Source: Candidatus Poribacteria bacterium (GTDB taxonomy: Bacteria > Poribacteria > WGA-4E > WGA-3G). From it: DNA of 64,000 nt. Below the pieces are notes generated by a model that was not told where the DNA came from, made no database searches, and worked only from the letters and a program-made list of their open reading frames with translations. Below, piece by piece: positions 45,382 to 53,227 of this stretch. Each line of letters begins with the position of its first letter. Position 1 is the first letter of the stretch. A program made the translations under genes and the position numbers. The stretch covers positions 52,514 through 116,513 of the forward strand of contig JAAXHL010000016.1 in assembly GCA_012270865.1 (NCBI GenBank). The letters are read 5' to 3'.

Positions 45382-45542
45382 TAGTTGTCAGTTTTCAGTA
45401 CGATTTTTTCTGCGAAAAAATCTTTCAGTTTTCAGTTAAGAGGTACTGTGGTTAATCGGATGTCTCTTTAACTCTCACTGCGAGGCAAACTGATAACTGG
45501 CAACTGACAACCAGTTCTCCGACAACTGATAACCGATAACTA
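45382..45542. mobile_element. MITE-like inverted-repeat element, copy C
   Basis: About 161 bp, starting TAGTTGTCAGTTTTCAGTACG at the very next base after the stop codon of the OPT-like gene and ending CCGATAACTATA just before the next gene. An inner stem GATTTTTTC TGCG GAAAAAATC is followed by AAGAGG. A second set of end-like repeats (TGATAACTGGCAACTGACAACC) is inside. Confidence 0.75.
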
Positions 45543-45549
45543 TAAAAAA

Positions 45550-46587
45550 ATGGATTGGACTGTTTTTGGCTGGGCGGGAATACAACTTGAAATCCCTACG
45601 GCATGGGAACTGAGTGGACTCAGTGGGGACCAGAAGACGGGTTATCTCCGACTTGATGACGGAGAGATGCCGCGCCTCGAACTCAAATGGGCACCTACCC
45701 GAAAGAAAAAACCGGACCTTCACGCCACGCTTGACGAATATTTCAAGTTGATTCGCAAGACCTATAAAAGAGGCACAGACCTCTCCTTCCGGCGGAATGT
45801 TGATCTTATCAAAGATGCCGAGTTCTTTGAGGGACGCACCGTGCTCGGTTTTAGTTGGAAGGGAAGTATCCGTGCCAACGGGTTGATCTTTCACGCCGGA
45901 AAACGGATTACTATCGTACAGGTGATGGGTCGCCTCAAAGAGAACTGGAGACCGACGGTCCTCCGGATTTTCCAATCTATCGTAGACCGTAGCGAGGACC
46001 CACTGACATTGTGGAGTGCTTACGGTTTGAAGTTAGGTGTGCCGAAAGAATATAAATTGGAACGTCAGAAACTCCTCAGTGGCTACCTGTTGTTCGCATT
46101 TGGTGCGAAACCGTCACGCTTTCAAACACCTATAAAAATTGCGAAGTTGGCAGCGAACCGTCTACGAAAAACTGAGGGTACTCTCGAAAAAATAGACTTC
46201 TCGCCACCCGACAGAGGACGACTGAGCGTTGAAAGATATGGACCCGCTGAGGTAATGCTCGGCGACTATAGAGACGCACAGAACCCATTGGAAGCATGGT
46301 TTCGCACCAAATACGCAAAAGCGATTCGCGGATACGGGTTTGAGGTGATATCCGACACAGAGACAGAAGACGAACGCCTGACACTTATCGGGGAACAGAC
46401 ACGCCTCTATGACAATGTTCCGTTCAGTCCGGTGTTGATGTTCGACAAACTTTCCAAGCGGACAGCACTCGTGTTTCATCTCTGGCACTGTCATCATTCC
46501 AATCGTATCTACGTCATCCAGTCGATCGGGAGCAACAACGCGTCCCCGACAGTCGAAAAAGTCGCGAACAGTATTGAATGCCACTAA
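45550..46587 (+). CDS. unrecognised 345-residue protein of the FtsX cluster
   Basis: A soluble protein without signal peptide. It is built of two similar halves of about 160 residues: the first begins WAGIQLEIPTAWELSGL, the second GLKLGVPKEYKLERQ; both go on through a basic helical stretch to a beta-rich end (LGFSWKGS / LTLIGEQTR). The repetition suggests a gene duplication and perhaps a steroidogenic-START or PsbP-like sandwich, but I cannot name the family. The ATG follows an A-rich leader (ATAAAAAA) with no Shine-Dalgarno because the inverted-repeat element reaches to within 8 nt of it. Confidence 0.7.
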   Translation: MDWTVFGWAGIQLEIPTAWELSGLSGDQKTGYLRLDDGEMPRLELKWAPTRKKKPDLHATLDEYFKLIRKTYKRGTDLSFRRNVDLIKDAEFFEGRTVLGFSWKGSIRANGLIFHAGKRITIVQVMGRLKENWRPTVLRIFQSIVDRSEDPLTLWSAYGLKLGVPKEYKLERQKLLSGYLLFAFGAKPSRFQTPIKIAKLAANRLRKTEGTLEKIDFSPPDRGRLSVERYGPAEVMLGDYRDAQNPLEAWFRTKYAKAIRGYGFEVISDTETEDERLTLIGEQTRLYDNVPFSPVLMFDKLSKRTALVFHLWHCHHSNRIYVIQSIGSNNASPTVEKVANSIECH

Positions 46588-46640
46588 TGGCGGTCAGCCA
46601 TTAGCAATCAGCCATCAGCAAAGCGGCTGCCAGCAAATGA
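46588..46640. repeat. fragment of the inverted-repeat family
   Basis: GGTCAGCCATTAGCAATCAGCCATCAGC and CTGCCAGC follow the previous stop directly; a degenerate relative of the MITE-like ends. Confidence 0.45.
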
Positions 46641-46677
46641 AGACCTCTTAATTGACTTTTGGACCTACGTAAAACAG

Positions 46678-47139
46678 ATGCTAAACAGAATTTTATACAC
46701 TCTCAAACTTAAGAAACGTCCCGATGTGGATCGCACGCGGATCATGAAATCGTTTCCTGTGCGGAATCAGTTGATAAATTGGGAGATAGACGACAAAGGC
46801 GAAGCGTCACTCGTCATTCCGCAGAAGGATAAACTCTGGATACGGCTTGCTGGTAAGTTTTTTATGCTGCCTGATAAAAGAGTAATCGTCTTGGATTCTA
46901 TCGGAACATACGTGTGGAAGATGTGTGACGGCAAACATACGATCTCGCAGATCGTCAAAAGTGTCCAAAACCAGTACCAGTTGACGCGTAAAGAGGCGGA
47001 AACCTCACTTTTCACGTTTATGCAGCAACTCGGTAAACGGAACTTCATCCAGTTCGCTATCCCAGAACAGAACGCACCCGCGACACTGGAGCCCGAACCT
47101 CAAAAACCGAGACTCTTCGGGTTCCTACAGAAACGGTAA
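46678..47139 (+). CDS. PqqD-domain protein
   Basis: 153 residues. A basic N-terminal part (LKLKKRPDVDRTRIMKSFPV) is followed by a PqqD-like winged-helix domain from about 55 to 130: FFMLPDKRVIVLDSIGTYVWKMCDG, split by the turn before TISQIV, then KEAETSLFTFMQQL. PqqD domains bind leader peptides of ribosomally made modified peptides but also occur in transport clusters with no PQQ role. No pqqA, pqqC or radical-SAM gene is in the window, so PQQ biosynthesis is unlikely. It belongs by order and strand to the cluster with the giant hybrid and OPT-like genes. Confidence 0.85.
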   Translation: MLNRILYTLKLKKRPDVDRTRIMKSFPVRNQLINWEIDDKGEASLVIPQKDKLWIRLAGKFFMLPDKRVIVLDSIGTYVWKMCDGKHTISQIVKSVQNQYQLTRKEAETSLFTFMQQLGKRNFIQFAIPEQNAPATLEPEPQKPRLFGFLQKR

Positions 47140-47226
47140 AGGGCATAACGTTCCCGAAAGATGTGAAATATGCAGTTTTTCTGGAATACGGACACTTAAC
47201 TTACGACGTTACGACATAGAATTTTC

Positions 47227-47255
47227 TTGACACTTTGGGCTTGATAGGGTATAAT
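47227..47255 (+). promoter_or_regulatory. consensus sigma70 promoter P1
   Basis: TTGACA (47227-47232), 17 nt, TATAAT (47250-47255): a perfect match in both boxes. It sits within GAATTTTCTTGACAC, which recurs at 47312-47326. Confidence 0.8.
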
Positions 47256-47288
47256 ATTGGTGTAATTCCGCAGACCATAGGGTAATTG

Positions 47289-47304
47289 ATTGTGAGCACA
47301 CAAT
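47289..47304. promoter_or_regulatory. operator-like inverted repeat between the two promoters
   Basis: ATTGTG AGCA CACAAT, 6 bp perfect arms with a 4 nt spacer, resembling repressor half-sites. It is downstream of P1 and upstream of P2, a suitable position for autoregulation. Confidence 0.5.
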
Positions 47305-47319
47305 TTTTCATGAATTTTC

Positions 47320-47348
47320 TTGACACAAACGCTTTGGTATGTTATCCT
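47320..47348 (+). promoter_or_regulatory. sigma70 promoter P2
   Basis: TTGACA (47320-47325), 17 nt, TATCCT (47343-47348). Same 15 nt core as P1, suggesting local duplication of a promoter. Confidence 0.65.
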
Positions 47349-47485
47349 ATTCGTTAGTTTGATGTTACGTGTTGCACTGTAAGCAGAAAGAAATAGACGT
47401 TAATGTCATTTTTCATTGAACATTTTTCAATATAACGATACACGTCTTATGATATATTATGTACAGAGAAATCTAAGAGAGAATT

Positions 47486-48178
47486 ATGTTAGACGAAAAA
47501 CAAATTATATTAGATGGTTCGCTGATAGCACCTAATGATTTTGAAAATGTACCCGGAAGTATGAGTAGGCTGCTTTTCAGAACGGTGCCCGAAACACAAC
47601 TTGCACCACACATCCCACCGCCTGAGGATATTGACGAATTTGGAAGTACTGGCAAGTATAGCACCCAAAGGCAGGCATCACCTAAGCTTGTCAATATATC
47701 TAGCGGTGAAGTGGACAAATTTTCTCAATTGCTTGTTGATGCCGTGGATGTGTTGGTCGAGGTGACTACTGAACATAAGTTTTTAGCTGGGCTGACAGAG
47801 GATAGTTATTCAGAATTTCGTGAGGCCCGAGATAAATTAAGTAATGTCATGGATTCTATTGATAACCTCATTAAAGCGTATGAGGAGACAAATATTATGA
47901 CTGCTCAAAATAGGGCGATAGATGTAGATTATACGTATGCCTATGCGGAATGGGAAGCAGCGATGCAGCTCCCGGCACGTGGTCCTGAACTCTCTTATGA
48001 CTATGATGATACTGCACAGGTAACCGAAGATATGCATACTATGACAGACCCAGACGATGCGGCCGCAGATGCGGAATGGGAAGCAGCGATGCAGCTCCCG
48101 GCACGTGGTCCTGAACTCTCTTATGACTATGACGATACTGCACAGACGGTAAATTCGCATGTAGTAAGGAGAGTTTGA
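47486..48178 (+). CDS. 230-residue protein with internal 42-residue-period repeat
   Basis: Unrecognised. Residues 1-70 are polar, about 80-130 form a helical part (FREARDKLSNVMDSIDNLI), and the C-terminal third holds two copies of AEWEAAMQLPARGPELSYDY plus DDTAQ, one per 42 residues, separated by an acidic spacer (TDPDDAA). The two DNA copies (47943-48019 and 48069-48145) differ at only about one base. GAGAGAATT is a weak ribosome site. The gene overlaps or abuts the TPR-MazF gene (stop 48178, next ATG 48181), so the pair is co-expressed, in the position of an antitoxin, but no antitoxin DNA-binding fold is apparent. Confidence 0.7.
   Translation: MLDEKQIILDGSLIAPNDFENVPGSMSRLLFRTVPETQLAPHIPPPEDIDEFGSTGKYSTQRQASPKLVNISSGEVDKFSQLLVDAVDVLVEVTTEHKFLAGLTEDSYSEFREARDKLSNVMDSIDNLIKAYEETNIMTAQNRAIDVDYTYAYAEWEAAMQLPARGPELSYDYDDTAQVTEDMHTMTDPDDAAADAEWEAAMQLPARGPELSYDYDDTAQTVNSHVVRRV
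47943..48019 (+). repeat. 77 bp direct repeat, copy 1
   Basis: First copy of a 77 bp sequence repeated with period 126 bp; one visible difference (GATGAT versus GACGAT near the end). Encodes AEWEAAMQLPARGPELSYDY followed by DDTAQ. Confidence 0.9.
48069..48145 (+). repeat. 77 bp direct repeat, copy 2
   Basis: Second copy, 126 bp after the first and in the same frame; the near identity implies recent duplication or conversion. Confidence 0.9.
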
Positions 48179-48180
48179 AT

Positions 48181-48819
48181 ATGCTATCTCCTACAGAGAG
48201 AGACATAATTAATTTTCCTTTGGTAGAGTCTTGGGAGTTTCGTCAATTGTTCCAGAAGAATCTTGGGGCAAAAGGAAAATTAAAAGGAATGTCTTCTGCT
48301 GAGCGTTCTGAATTATTGGAAAACGTAAAAGCTGACTTGATTCGTTCTGGACTACATGTACATAATAATCTTTGCTTGGCAAGGCTTTATGAGATTGAGA
48401 ATCAAATTGATAAGGCAATTAAGGTGCTTGAGAATTTGCTGAATAACGGGATTACGAGCGTACAGGATATATATGTGCAATTGATTTCCTTGTATGAACA
48501 AAACCATGACTATAAGAAGGCACACGTCACTTACGAGAAAGTGATAAAACCTCGCCCAATAATTCTCCTACGTAAGTTGCCAAGTGATTATGATGAATTC
48601 CTCGTTTGTGGTTTAAGTTCACGAGAAAATTTCGTTGAGGGTTTTGATCGGAAACACTTTTTGTTCAATAAAAATGGTGTGATTCGACTCGGTTTTCTAG
48701 GCAGAATATCTCGAAGCAAATTACGGGGCAGACAGAAACAAGGTGAAATCACACAAGAAGAGCATGAACGTTTGTTGATAAATCTGAGCGAATACCTCAA
48801 AGCTCCACTTTGGACATAG
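48181..48819 (+). CDS. TPR domain fused to MazF/PemK-like toxin domain
   Basis: 212 residues from ATG 48181 (AAGGAG 9 nt upstream; an in-frame TTG at 48175 is less likely). Residues about 55-115 form two TPR-like helical hairpins (NLCLARLYEIENQIDKAI, QLISLYEQNHDYKKAHVTYEKV). From about 122 the sequence IILLRKLPSDYDEFLVCGLSS follows the start of MazF/PemK-type ribonuclease folds (PxxxLPsDYxxxLvcxiSS), ending GVIRLGFLGRISRSKL and HERLLINLSEYL, again as in those families. Free-standing members of this subgroup are endoribonuclease toxins. The TPR fusion is unusual. The upstream gene with the repeat is the candidate antitoxin or regulator. Confidence 0.75.
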   Translation: MLSPTERDIINFPLVESWEFRQLFQKNLGAKGKLKGMSSAERSELLENVKADLIRSGLHVHNNLCLARLYEIENQIDKAIKVLENLLNNGITSVQDIYVQLISLYEQNHDYKKAHVTYEKVIKPRPIILLRKLPSDYDEFLVCGLSSRENFVEGFDRKHFLFNKNGVIRLGFLGRISRSKLRGRQKQGEITQEEHERLLINLSEYLKAPLWT

Positions 48820-49051
48820 TTCTAATGTTTTGTCTATCTTGAAATAGAAAAGTATAGGCACACGCCGTTGTGCCAGTTACGCAGTCAAACTTTAATTTGA
48901 AACCTTACAGTACAACGGTTGCTCCAGTGAATACCCTACCGAAGAATTAAATACGCCTAGCACCAGCCGAAAATAACCACAAATAGATAAATCTTAATCT
49001 GAAAAATTGCCACTGACTGATGTCGCTTGTCGTATATTACCAAAGGAAACA

Positions 49052-50983
49052 ATGGACACAAAGACGATAGTTGAGATTATAGAGAACCTCATCAATCCGG
49101 AATTATCTGGAAAAGTTAACAAAATAGATAAATGGCGTTCCATTGCAGACACAGTGGAAGGAATCAATGACGACTTAGCTGCCCATGCTTGGTTTTCCAT
49201 AGGCAACCTGCTTTCAGAAAACGATCAGAAAGAAGAGAGAATCAGTGCTTACGATAAAGCAGTACAACTCAAACCCGATAATGCTGCTGTTTACAACAAC
49301 CGCGGGACTGTTAAGGCCCTGCTGGGACAATATGTGGCTGCGATTGAAGACTATAATGAGGCACTCAATTTAGATCCCAATTATACAGATGCCTATTACA
49401 ATCGGGGATGGGCAAAGAACGAACTTGAACGATACGAGGATGCTATCGCTGATTATGACACAGCGATAGACCTAAATCCGAATTATACAGATGCCTACTA
49501 CAACCGCGGAATTGCAAAGAATGAACTTGAACGATACGAGGATGCCATCGTTGACTATGACGCGGCGATAGACTTAAATTCCGATTATGCGGATGCTTAT
49601 TACTACCGCGGCTATGCAAAGAGCAAATTAGGTCGGTACCAAGATGCCATCAAGGACTATAATGATGCTCTCCATCAGAATCCAGACTCTGCCGCTATTT
49701 ACCACTATCGCGGCTATGCGAAGAGACAGTTAGGTCGCCTTAAACCTGCGATTGAGGACTATGATAAAGCAATTCAATTAGATTCCCGCTCCGCAATTAC
49801 CTACCACTGTCGCGGTTATGCAAAATTCCTATTAGACGAACCCGCCCCTGCGATTGAGGACTATGATAAAGCAATTCAATTAGATCCAAATCATGCTGTT
49901 ACTTATCATAGTCGAGGAAGTGCCCAGAGACAGTTAGGACATCTTAAACCTGCGATTGAGAACTATGACCAAGCAATTCATTTGAACCCCAATTATGTGG
50001 ATGCCTATTACAATAGAGGAATTACGAAAGTAGAATTAATGGAACTTGACTCAGCACTGGAGGATTTTGATAAAGCAATACAATTAAAGCCGGATTATGC
50101 CAACGCTTACAATGGTAGAGGAATTGTTAACCAAAGGTTAGGACAACTTGAAACCGCGCTTGCTGATTTCAATGAAGTTATCCATTTAGAATCAGAGTTC
50201 ATTCCGGCTTACCTTAATAGAGGACTTGTAAAAGGTGAATTAGGACAGCCTGAGGCAGCCATTGCTGATTTCAATAAAATTATCCAACAAAATTTAGATG
50301 GGATTATTACTGCCATCGCTTATTTCACTCGCGGTTCTATAATAGATAAACAAGGAAATTACAAGGCTGCGATTACTGATTATGATGAGGCTCTTCAACG
50401 TAATCCGGACTTTGTCGATGTGTATTTCAAGCGAGGTTTTGCTAATATACAGTTAGGACAGTATGAAGCTGCAATTGCTGATTATGATCAGATTCTTCAG
50501 TTAATCCCAGATAATGTTAATGCTTACAACAATCGAGGATATACAAAAGTTGAGTTTGGACAATACAAAGCCGCTATTGAAGATTTTGATAAAGTGATTC
50601 AGCTAGAACCGAATCATTCGACCGCTTACAATAATCGTGGGTTTGCCAGGGCACAACTGGGTCAACATGCTGAAGCTATTGATGATTATGATGAAGCACT
50701 TCGGCTGAATTCAAAGCATGCCTTTGCTTACAAAAATCGCGGGTTTGCAAAGGCACAGTTAGGACAACATGCTGAAGCTATTGATGATTATGATGAAGCA
50801 CTTCGGCTGAAACCTGATTTAACCGAAACCTATCATAATCGTGGAAAACAGAAATCGAATTTCGGGCATATCAAGGGGGCCAAACTAGATCTTGAGACAG
50901 CCCTGGAACTTGCTGAACACATCGGCGACGAAACCCTAAAAACCGAAATTGAACAATCCGTTCAAGAACTTGAAAACACCTAA
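49052..50983 (+). CDS. TPR-repeat protein
   Basis: 643 residues of which about 60-620 are some sixteen 34-residue TPR units (A-Y-N-N-R-G-x-A ... A-I-x-D-Y-D-x-A-I-x-L-x-P). No signal peptide or enzymatic domain is visible; the N-terminal 55 residues are non-repetitive. It starts at ATG 49052 with AAAGGAA 5 nt upstream; a TTG 15 codons earlier is less likely. The last units near 50663-50810 are near-identical over 46 bases, so repeat number is changing. A scaffold for protein interactions; it may serve the neighbouring TPR-MazF protein. Confidence 0.85.
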   Translation: MDTKTIVEIIENLINPELSGKVNKIDKWRSIADTVEGINDDLAAHAWFSIGNLLSENDQKEERISAYDKAVQLKPDNAAVYNNRGTVKALLGQYVAAIEDYNEALNLDPNYTDAYYNRGWAKNELERYEDAIADYDTAIDLNPNYTDAYYNRGIAKNELERYEDAIVDYDAAIDLNSDYADAYYYRGYAKSKLGRYQDAIKDYNDALHQNPDSAAIYHYRGYAKRQLGRLKPAIEDYDKAIQLDSRSAITYHCRGYAKFLLDEPAPAIEDYDKAIQLDPNHAVTYHSRGSAQRQLGHLKPAIENYDQAIHLNPNYVDAYYNRGITKVELMELDSALEDFDKAIQLKPDYANAYNGRGIVNQRLGQLETALADFNEVIHLESEFIPAYLNRGLVKGELGQPEAAIADFNKIIQQNLDGIITAIAYFTRGSIIDKQGNYKAAITDYDEALQRNPDFVDVYFKRGFANIQLGQYEAAIADYDQILQLIPDNVNAYNNRGYTKVEFGQYKAAIEDFDKVIQLEPNHSTAYNNRGFARAQLGQHAEAIDDYDEALRLNSKHAFAYKNRGFAKAQLGQHAEAIDDYDEALRLKPDLTETYHNRGKQKSNFGHIKGAKLDLETALELAEHIGDETLKTEIEQSVQELENT

Positions 50984-51042
50984 ACTACTACATTGTAGCA
51001 CGACTGTGGATTTGTGCCTTGATACACCAAAGGAGAAAAAAA

Positions 51043-51855
51043 ATGAACGAACAAACGGATATCGGTAATGTTGACGCAGCTTTTGCCGAAACGCCAGAAC
51101 GTTTCGAGCGTCTGATTCCTAAAGAGAATACAGTCCGCGTCCGAAATCTTATTAAACGCTACGAGATGGGGACACAGACTGTCGATGCACTCCGCGGTGT
51201 CAATTTCCAAATCCAGCGCGGCGAATACATCTCTATTATGGGGCCCTCCGGCTCAGGAAAATCAACGCTCTTCAATATGATTGGTGGACTCGACAAACCG
51301 ACTGAAGGTAGAGTCTACATCGACGAGGTAGACATCGCACAACTCGACGCTTACGAACTTGCATGGCTCCGATGCCGAAAAATCGGTTACATCTTTCAGT
51401 CGTTCAATCTAATCCCTGTTATGACAGCCCTTGAAAACGTCTCACTCCCGATGATCTTCGCAGGTATGAGTGCCGACGACAGCAGAGAAAAAGGCGTTGA
51501 CCTCCTCACACTTGTTGGCCTCGGTGACCGTGTGCAGCATAAACCGTTGGAACTCTCCGGTGGGCAGCAGCAGCGCGTCGCAATCGCACGTTCCCTCGCA
51601 AACGACCCCGCGATTGTTCTCGCCGATGAACCGACCGGAAACCTTGACACCAAAACAGGATTAGAAATTATTGATTTACTCCGTCGTCTCAACGATGAAA
51701 ACGGTGTGACGATTATCACGGCGACGCACGACCACAAGATGTTAGATGTTTCTGACCGTATCTTCCACATGGCGGACGGTAAAGTCGACAAAATCGAATC
51801 CCGCGATGAAATCGATCTACACGTCGGTAAATTAGACGGTGAGGAAGTGGGATAA
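51043..51855 (+). CDS. ABC transporter ATPase, LolD/MacB type
   Basis: 270 residues. Walker A GPSGSGKST near residues 67-75, Q-loop FQSFNLIPV, signature LSGGQQQRVAIARSL near 168-182 and Walker B IVLADEPTGNLDTKTG near 189-204, with THDHKM for the H-loop. A 35-residue N-terminal extension precedes the domain. ATPases of this subtype drive FtsX-fold permeases, and the nearest such permease on this strand is the giant hybrid 35605-42924, with the 59976 MacB-like protein on the other strand as an alternative. AAAGGAG precedes the ATG. Confidence 0.92.
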   Translation: MNEQTDIGNVDAAFAETPERFERLIPKENTVRVRNLIKRYEMGTQTVDALRGVNFQIQRGEYISIMGPSGSGKSTLFNMIGGLDKPTEGRVYIDEVDIAQLDAYELAWLRCRKIGYIFQSFNLIPVMTALENVSLPMIFAGMSADDSREKGVDLLTLVGLGDRVQHKPLELSGGQQQRVAIARSLANDPAIVLADEPTGNLDTKTGLEIIDLLRRLNDENGVTIITATHDHKMLDVSDRIFHMADGKVDKIESRDEIDLHVGKLDGEEVG

Positions 51856-51856
51856 A

Positions 51857-51975
51857 TAGTTGTCAGTTATCAGTTATCAGTCGTCAGTTAAGAGGTTTTC
51901 GGTATTCATAAATAACATGCGTAAATTCACGCAATTTTGAACTGATAACCAATACGCTGATGGCTGACTGCCAGG
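51857..51975. mobile_element. MITE-like inverted-repeat element, copy D
   Basis: Starts TAGTTGTCAGTTATCAGTTATCAG two bases after the ATPase stop and ends CTGATAACCAATACGCTGATGGCTGACTGCCAGG before the PLP gene. Shorter than the other copies (about 119 bp) with a different core. Confidence 0.65.
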
Positions 51976-51978
51976 ACT

Positions 51979-53094
51979 ATGAGCATTTACCAACGCTTAG
52001 GTATCCGCACAGTAATTAATGGTAACGCAACGCTTACACGACTCGGCGGCTCCATCATGCCACCGGAAGTTATCGCTGCGATGGCTGACGCTTCTAAGCA
52101 TTTCGTAGACATTATTGAACTCCAAAAACGCGTCGGTGAAGAGATCGCAAAACTCACCCACAACGAAGCGGCTTATGTCTCTTGTGGTGCCGCCGCTGCC
52201 CTAACCCTTAGCACCGCCGCGTGTATTACTGGACTCGATCCGACCAAACGTGAGAAATTACCACATCTCGACGCATCCATGAAAAGCGAAGTCATTGTCC
52301 ATCGTCACGGTCGCGTTGGATACGACTTCGCTGTACGTCAAGTCGGTGTTACATTCGTCGAGATCGGCAACGAAAACGGAACAACGCCTGACGAATTAGA
52401 AGACGCTATCACAGAGAAAACCGCTGCGATCTTCTACTTCGCCAATCCGGGCAGAGAGCATCTCTGGGTCCCCTATAAAGAAGCCATCACTATTGCCAAA
52501 AGGCATGGTGTTCCGCTCATCGTCGATGCCGCTGCGCAGCTACCACCACCAGAAAATCTCTGGCGTTTCACACAGATGGGCGCGGATTTAGCACTCTTTA
52601 GTGGCGGAAAAGGGTTGTGCGGACCGCAGAGCAGCGGACTGATTGTCGGAAATAAATCGTTGATTGAGGCGATCGCTTTCAACGGACCACCACACCCTTT
52701 CATCGGTAGAGGTATGAAGGTAGGTAAAGAAGAATTGGTAGGGCTGCTTGCTGCTATAGAGTGGTATGTCGGACAAAACCACGAGGACTTACAGCAGTCT
52801 TATGAAGATCAGGTTAACTACTACGATGAAATGTTCGCGGATATTCAAGGCGTTACGGTGCATCGCAGTTTCCCCTCCGAAGCCGGGCAACCAATGCCAC
52901 GCACCGAAATCAGATTCGACGAGGAACAACTCGGCATCACACGGAACGAAATCCTTCGGCAACTTGCTGAAGGTGAACCTTCGATCGACATTGCTGGCGC
53001 AGGCGCGAACGGTGTCCTCATTAATGGACAGACCCTGATGCCGGGAGAAATGGAAATCATCGCCCAAAGACTAAAAGAGATCATTTTAAGCTGA
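51979..53094 (+). CDS. PLP-dependent enzyme, SelA/DgaE-like
   Basis: 371 residues, fold type I PLP enzyme of the group containing selenocysteine synthase-like proteins and D-glucosaminate-6-phosphate ammonia-lyase. The N-terminus reads YQRLGIRTVINGNATLTRLGGS near 4-25, followed by YVSCGAAAALTLS near 66-78, PLIVDAAAQLPP near 176-187 (cofactor ring) and FSGGKGLCGPQSSG near 204-217 with the Schiff-base lysine. No selA context (selB, selD) is present, so a sugar-amine or amino-acid lyase role is more likely. Starts just after a MITE-like element with a weak AGGA site. Confidence 0.85.
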   Translation: MSIYQRLGIRTVINGNATLTRLGGSIMPPEVIAAMADASKHFVDIIELQKRVGEEIAKLTHNEAAYVSCGAAAALTLSTAACITGLDPTKREKLPHLDASMKSEVIVHRHGRVGYDFAVRQVGVTFVEIGNENGTTPDELEDAITEKTAAIFYFANPGREHLWVPYKEAITIAKRHGVPLIVDAAAQLPPPENLWRFTQMGADLALFSGGKGLCGPQSSGLIVGNKSLIEAIAFNGPPHPFIGRGMKVGKEELVGLLAAIEWYVGQNHEDLQQSYEDQVNYYDEMFADIQGVTVHRSFPSEAGQPMPRTEIRFDEEQLGITRNEILRQLAEGEPSIDIAGAGANGVLINGQTLMPGEMEIIAQRLKEIILS

Positions 53095-53177
53095 CGCAGA
53101 CTGTAAAGAATAGGATCCCGTAATCAAATGGGGGGCGGATCTACGGAGAGGATCGTTGGTTGTTCAACCCACCGAAC

Positions 53178-53227
53178 CGAACCGCAAGGAAAATTAAAAA
53201 TACGAACCGCAAGGAAAATTAAAATAT
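53178..53227 (+). repeat. tandemly duplicated 25 bp leader module
   Basis: CGAACCGCAAGGAAAATTAAAAATA at 53178-53202 and again at 53203-53227 (last bases TATG), so the ribosome site AAGGA is present twice in front of the ATG at 53226. The same core precedes 27887. Confidence 0.85.

Larger units (their letters stand above)
47140..47485. other. 346 bp AT-rich promoter region
   Basis: Between the PqqD gene and the repeat-containing gene; it contains two strong promoters with identical GAATTTTCTTGACAC cores and an inverted repeat between them. No gene is supported. Confidence 0.75.

Noticed and set aside
46678..47139. PQQ biosynthesis cluster
   Set aside because: Only a PqqD domain is present; no pqqA, pqqB, pqqC or pqqE is in the window.
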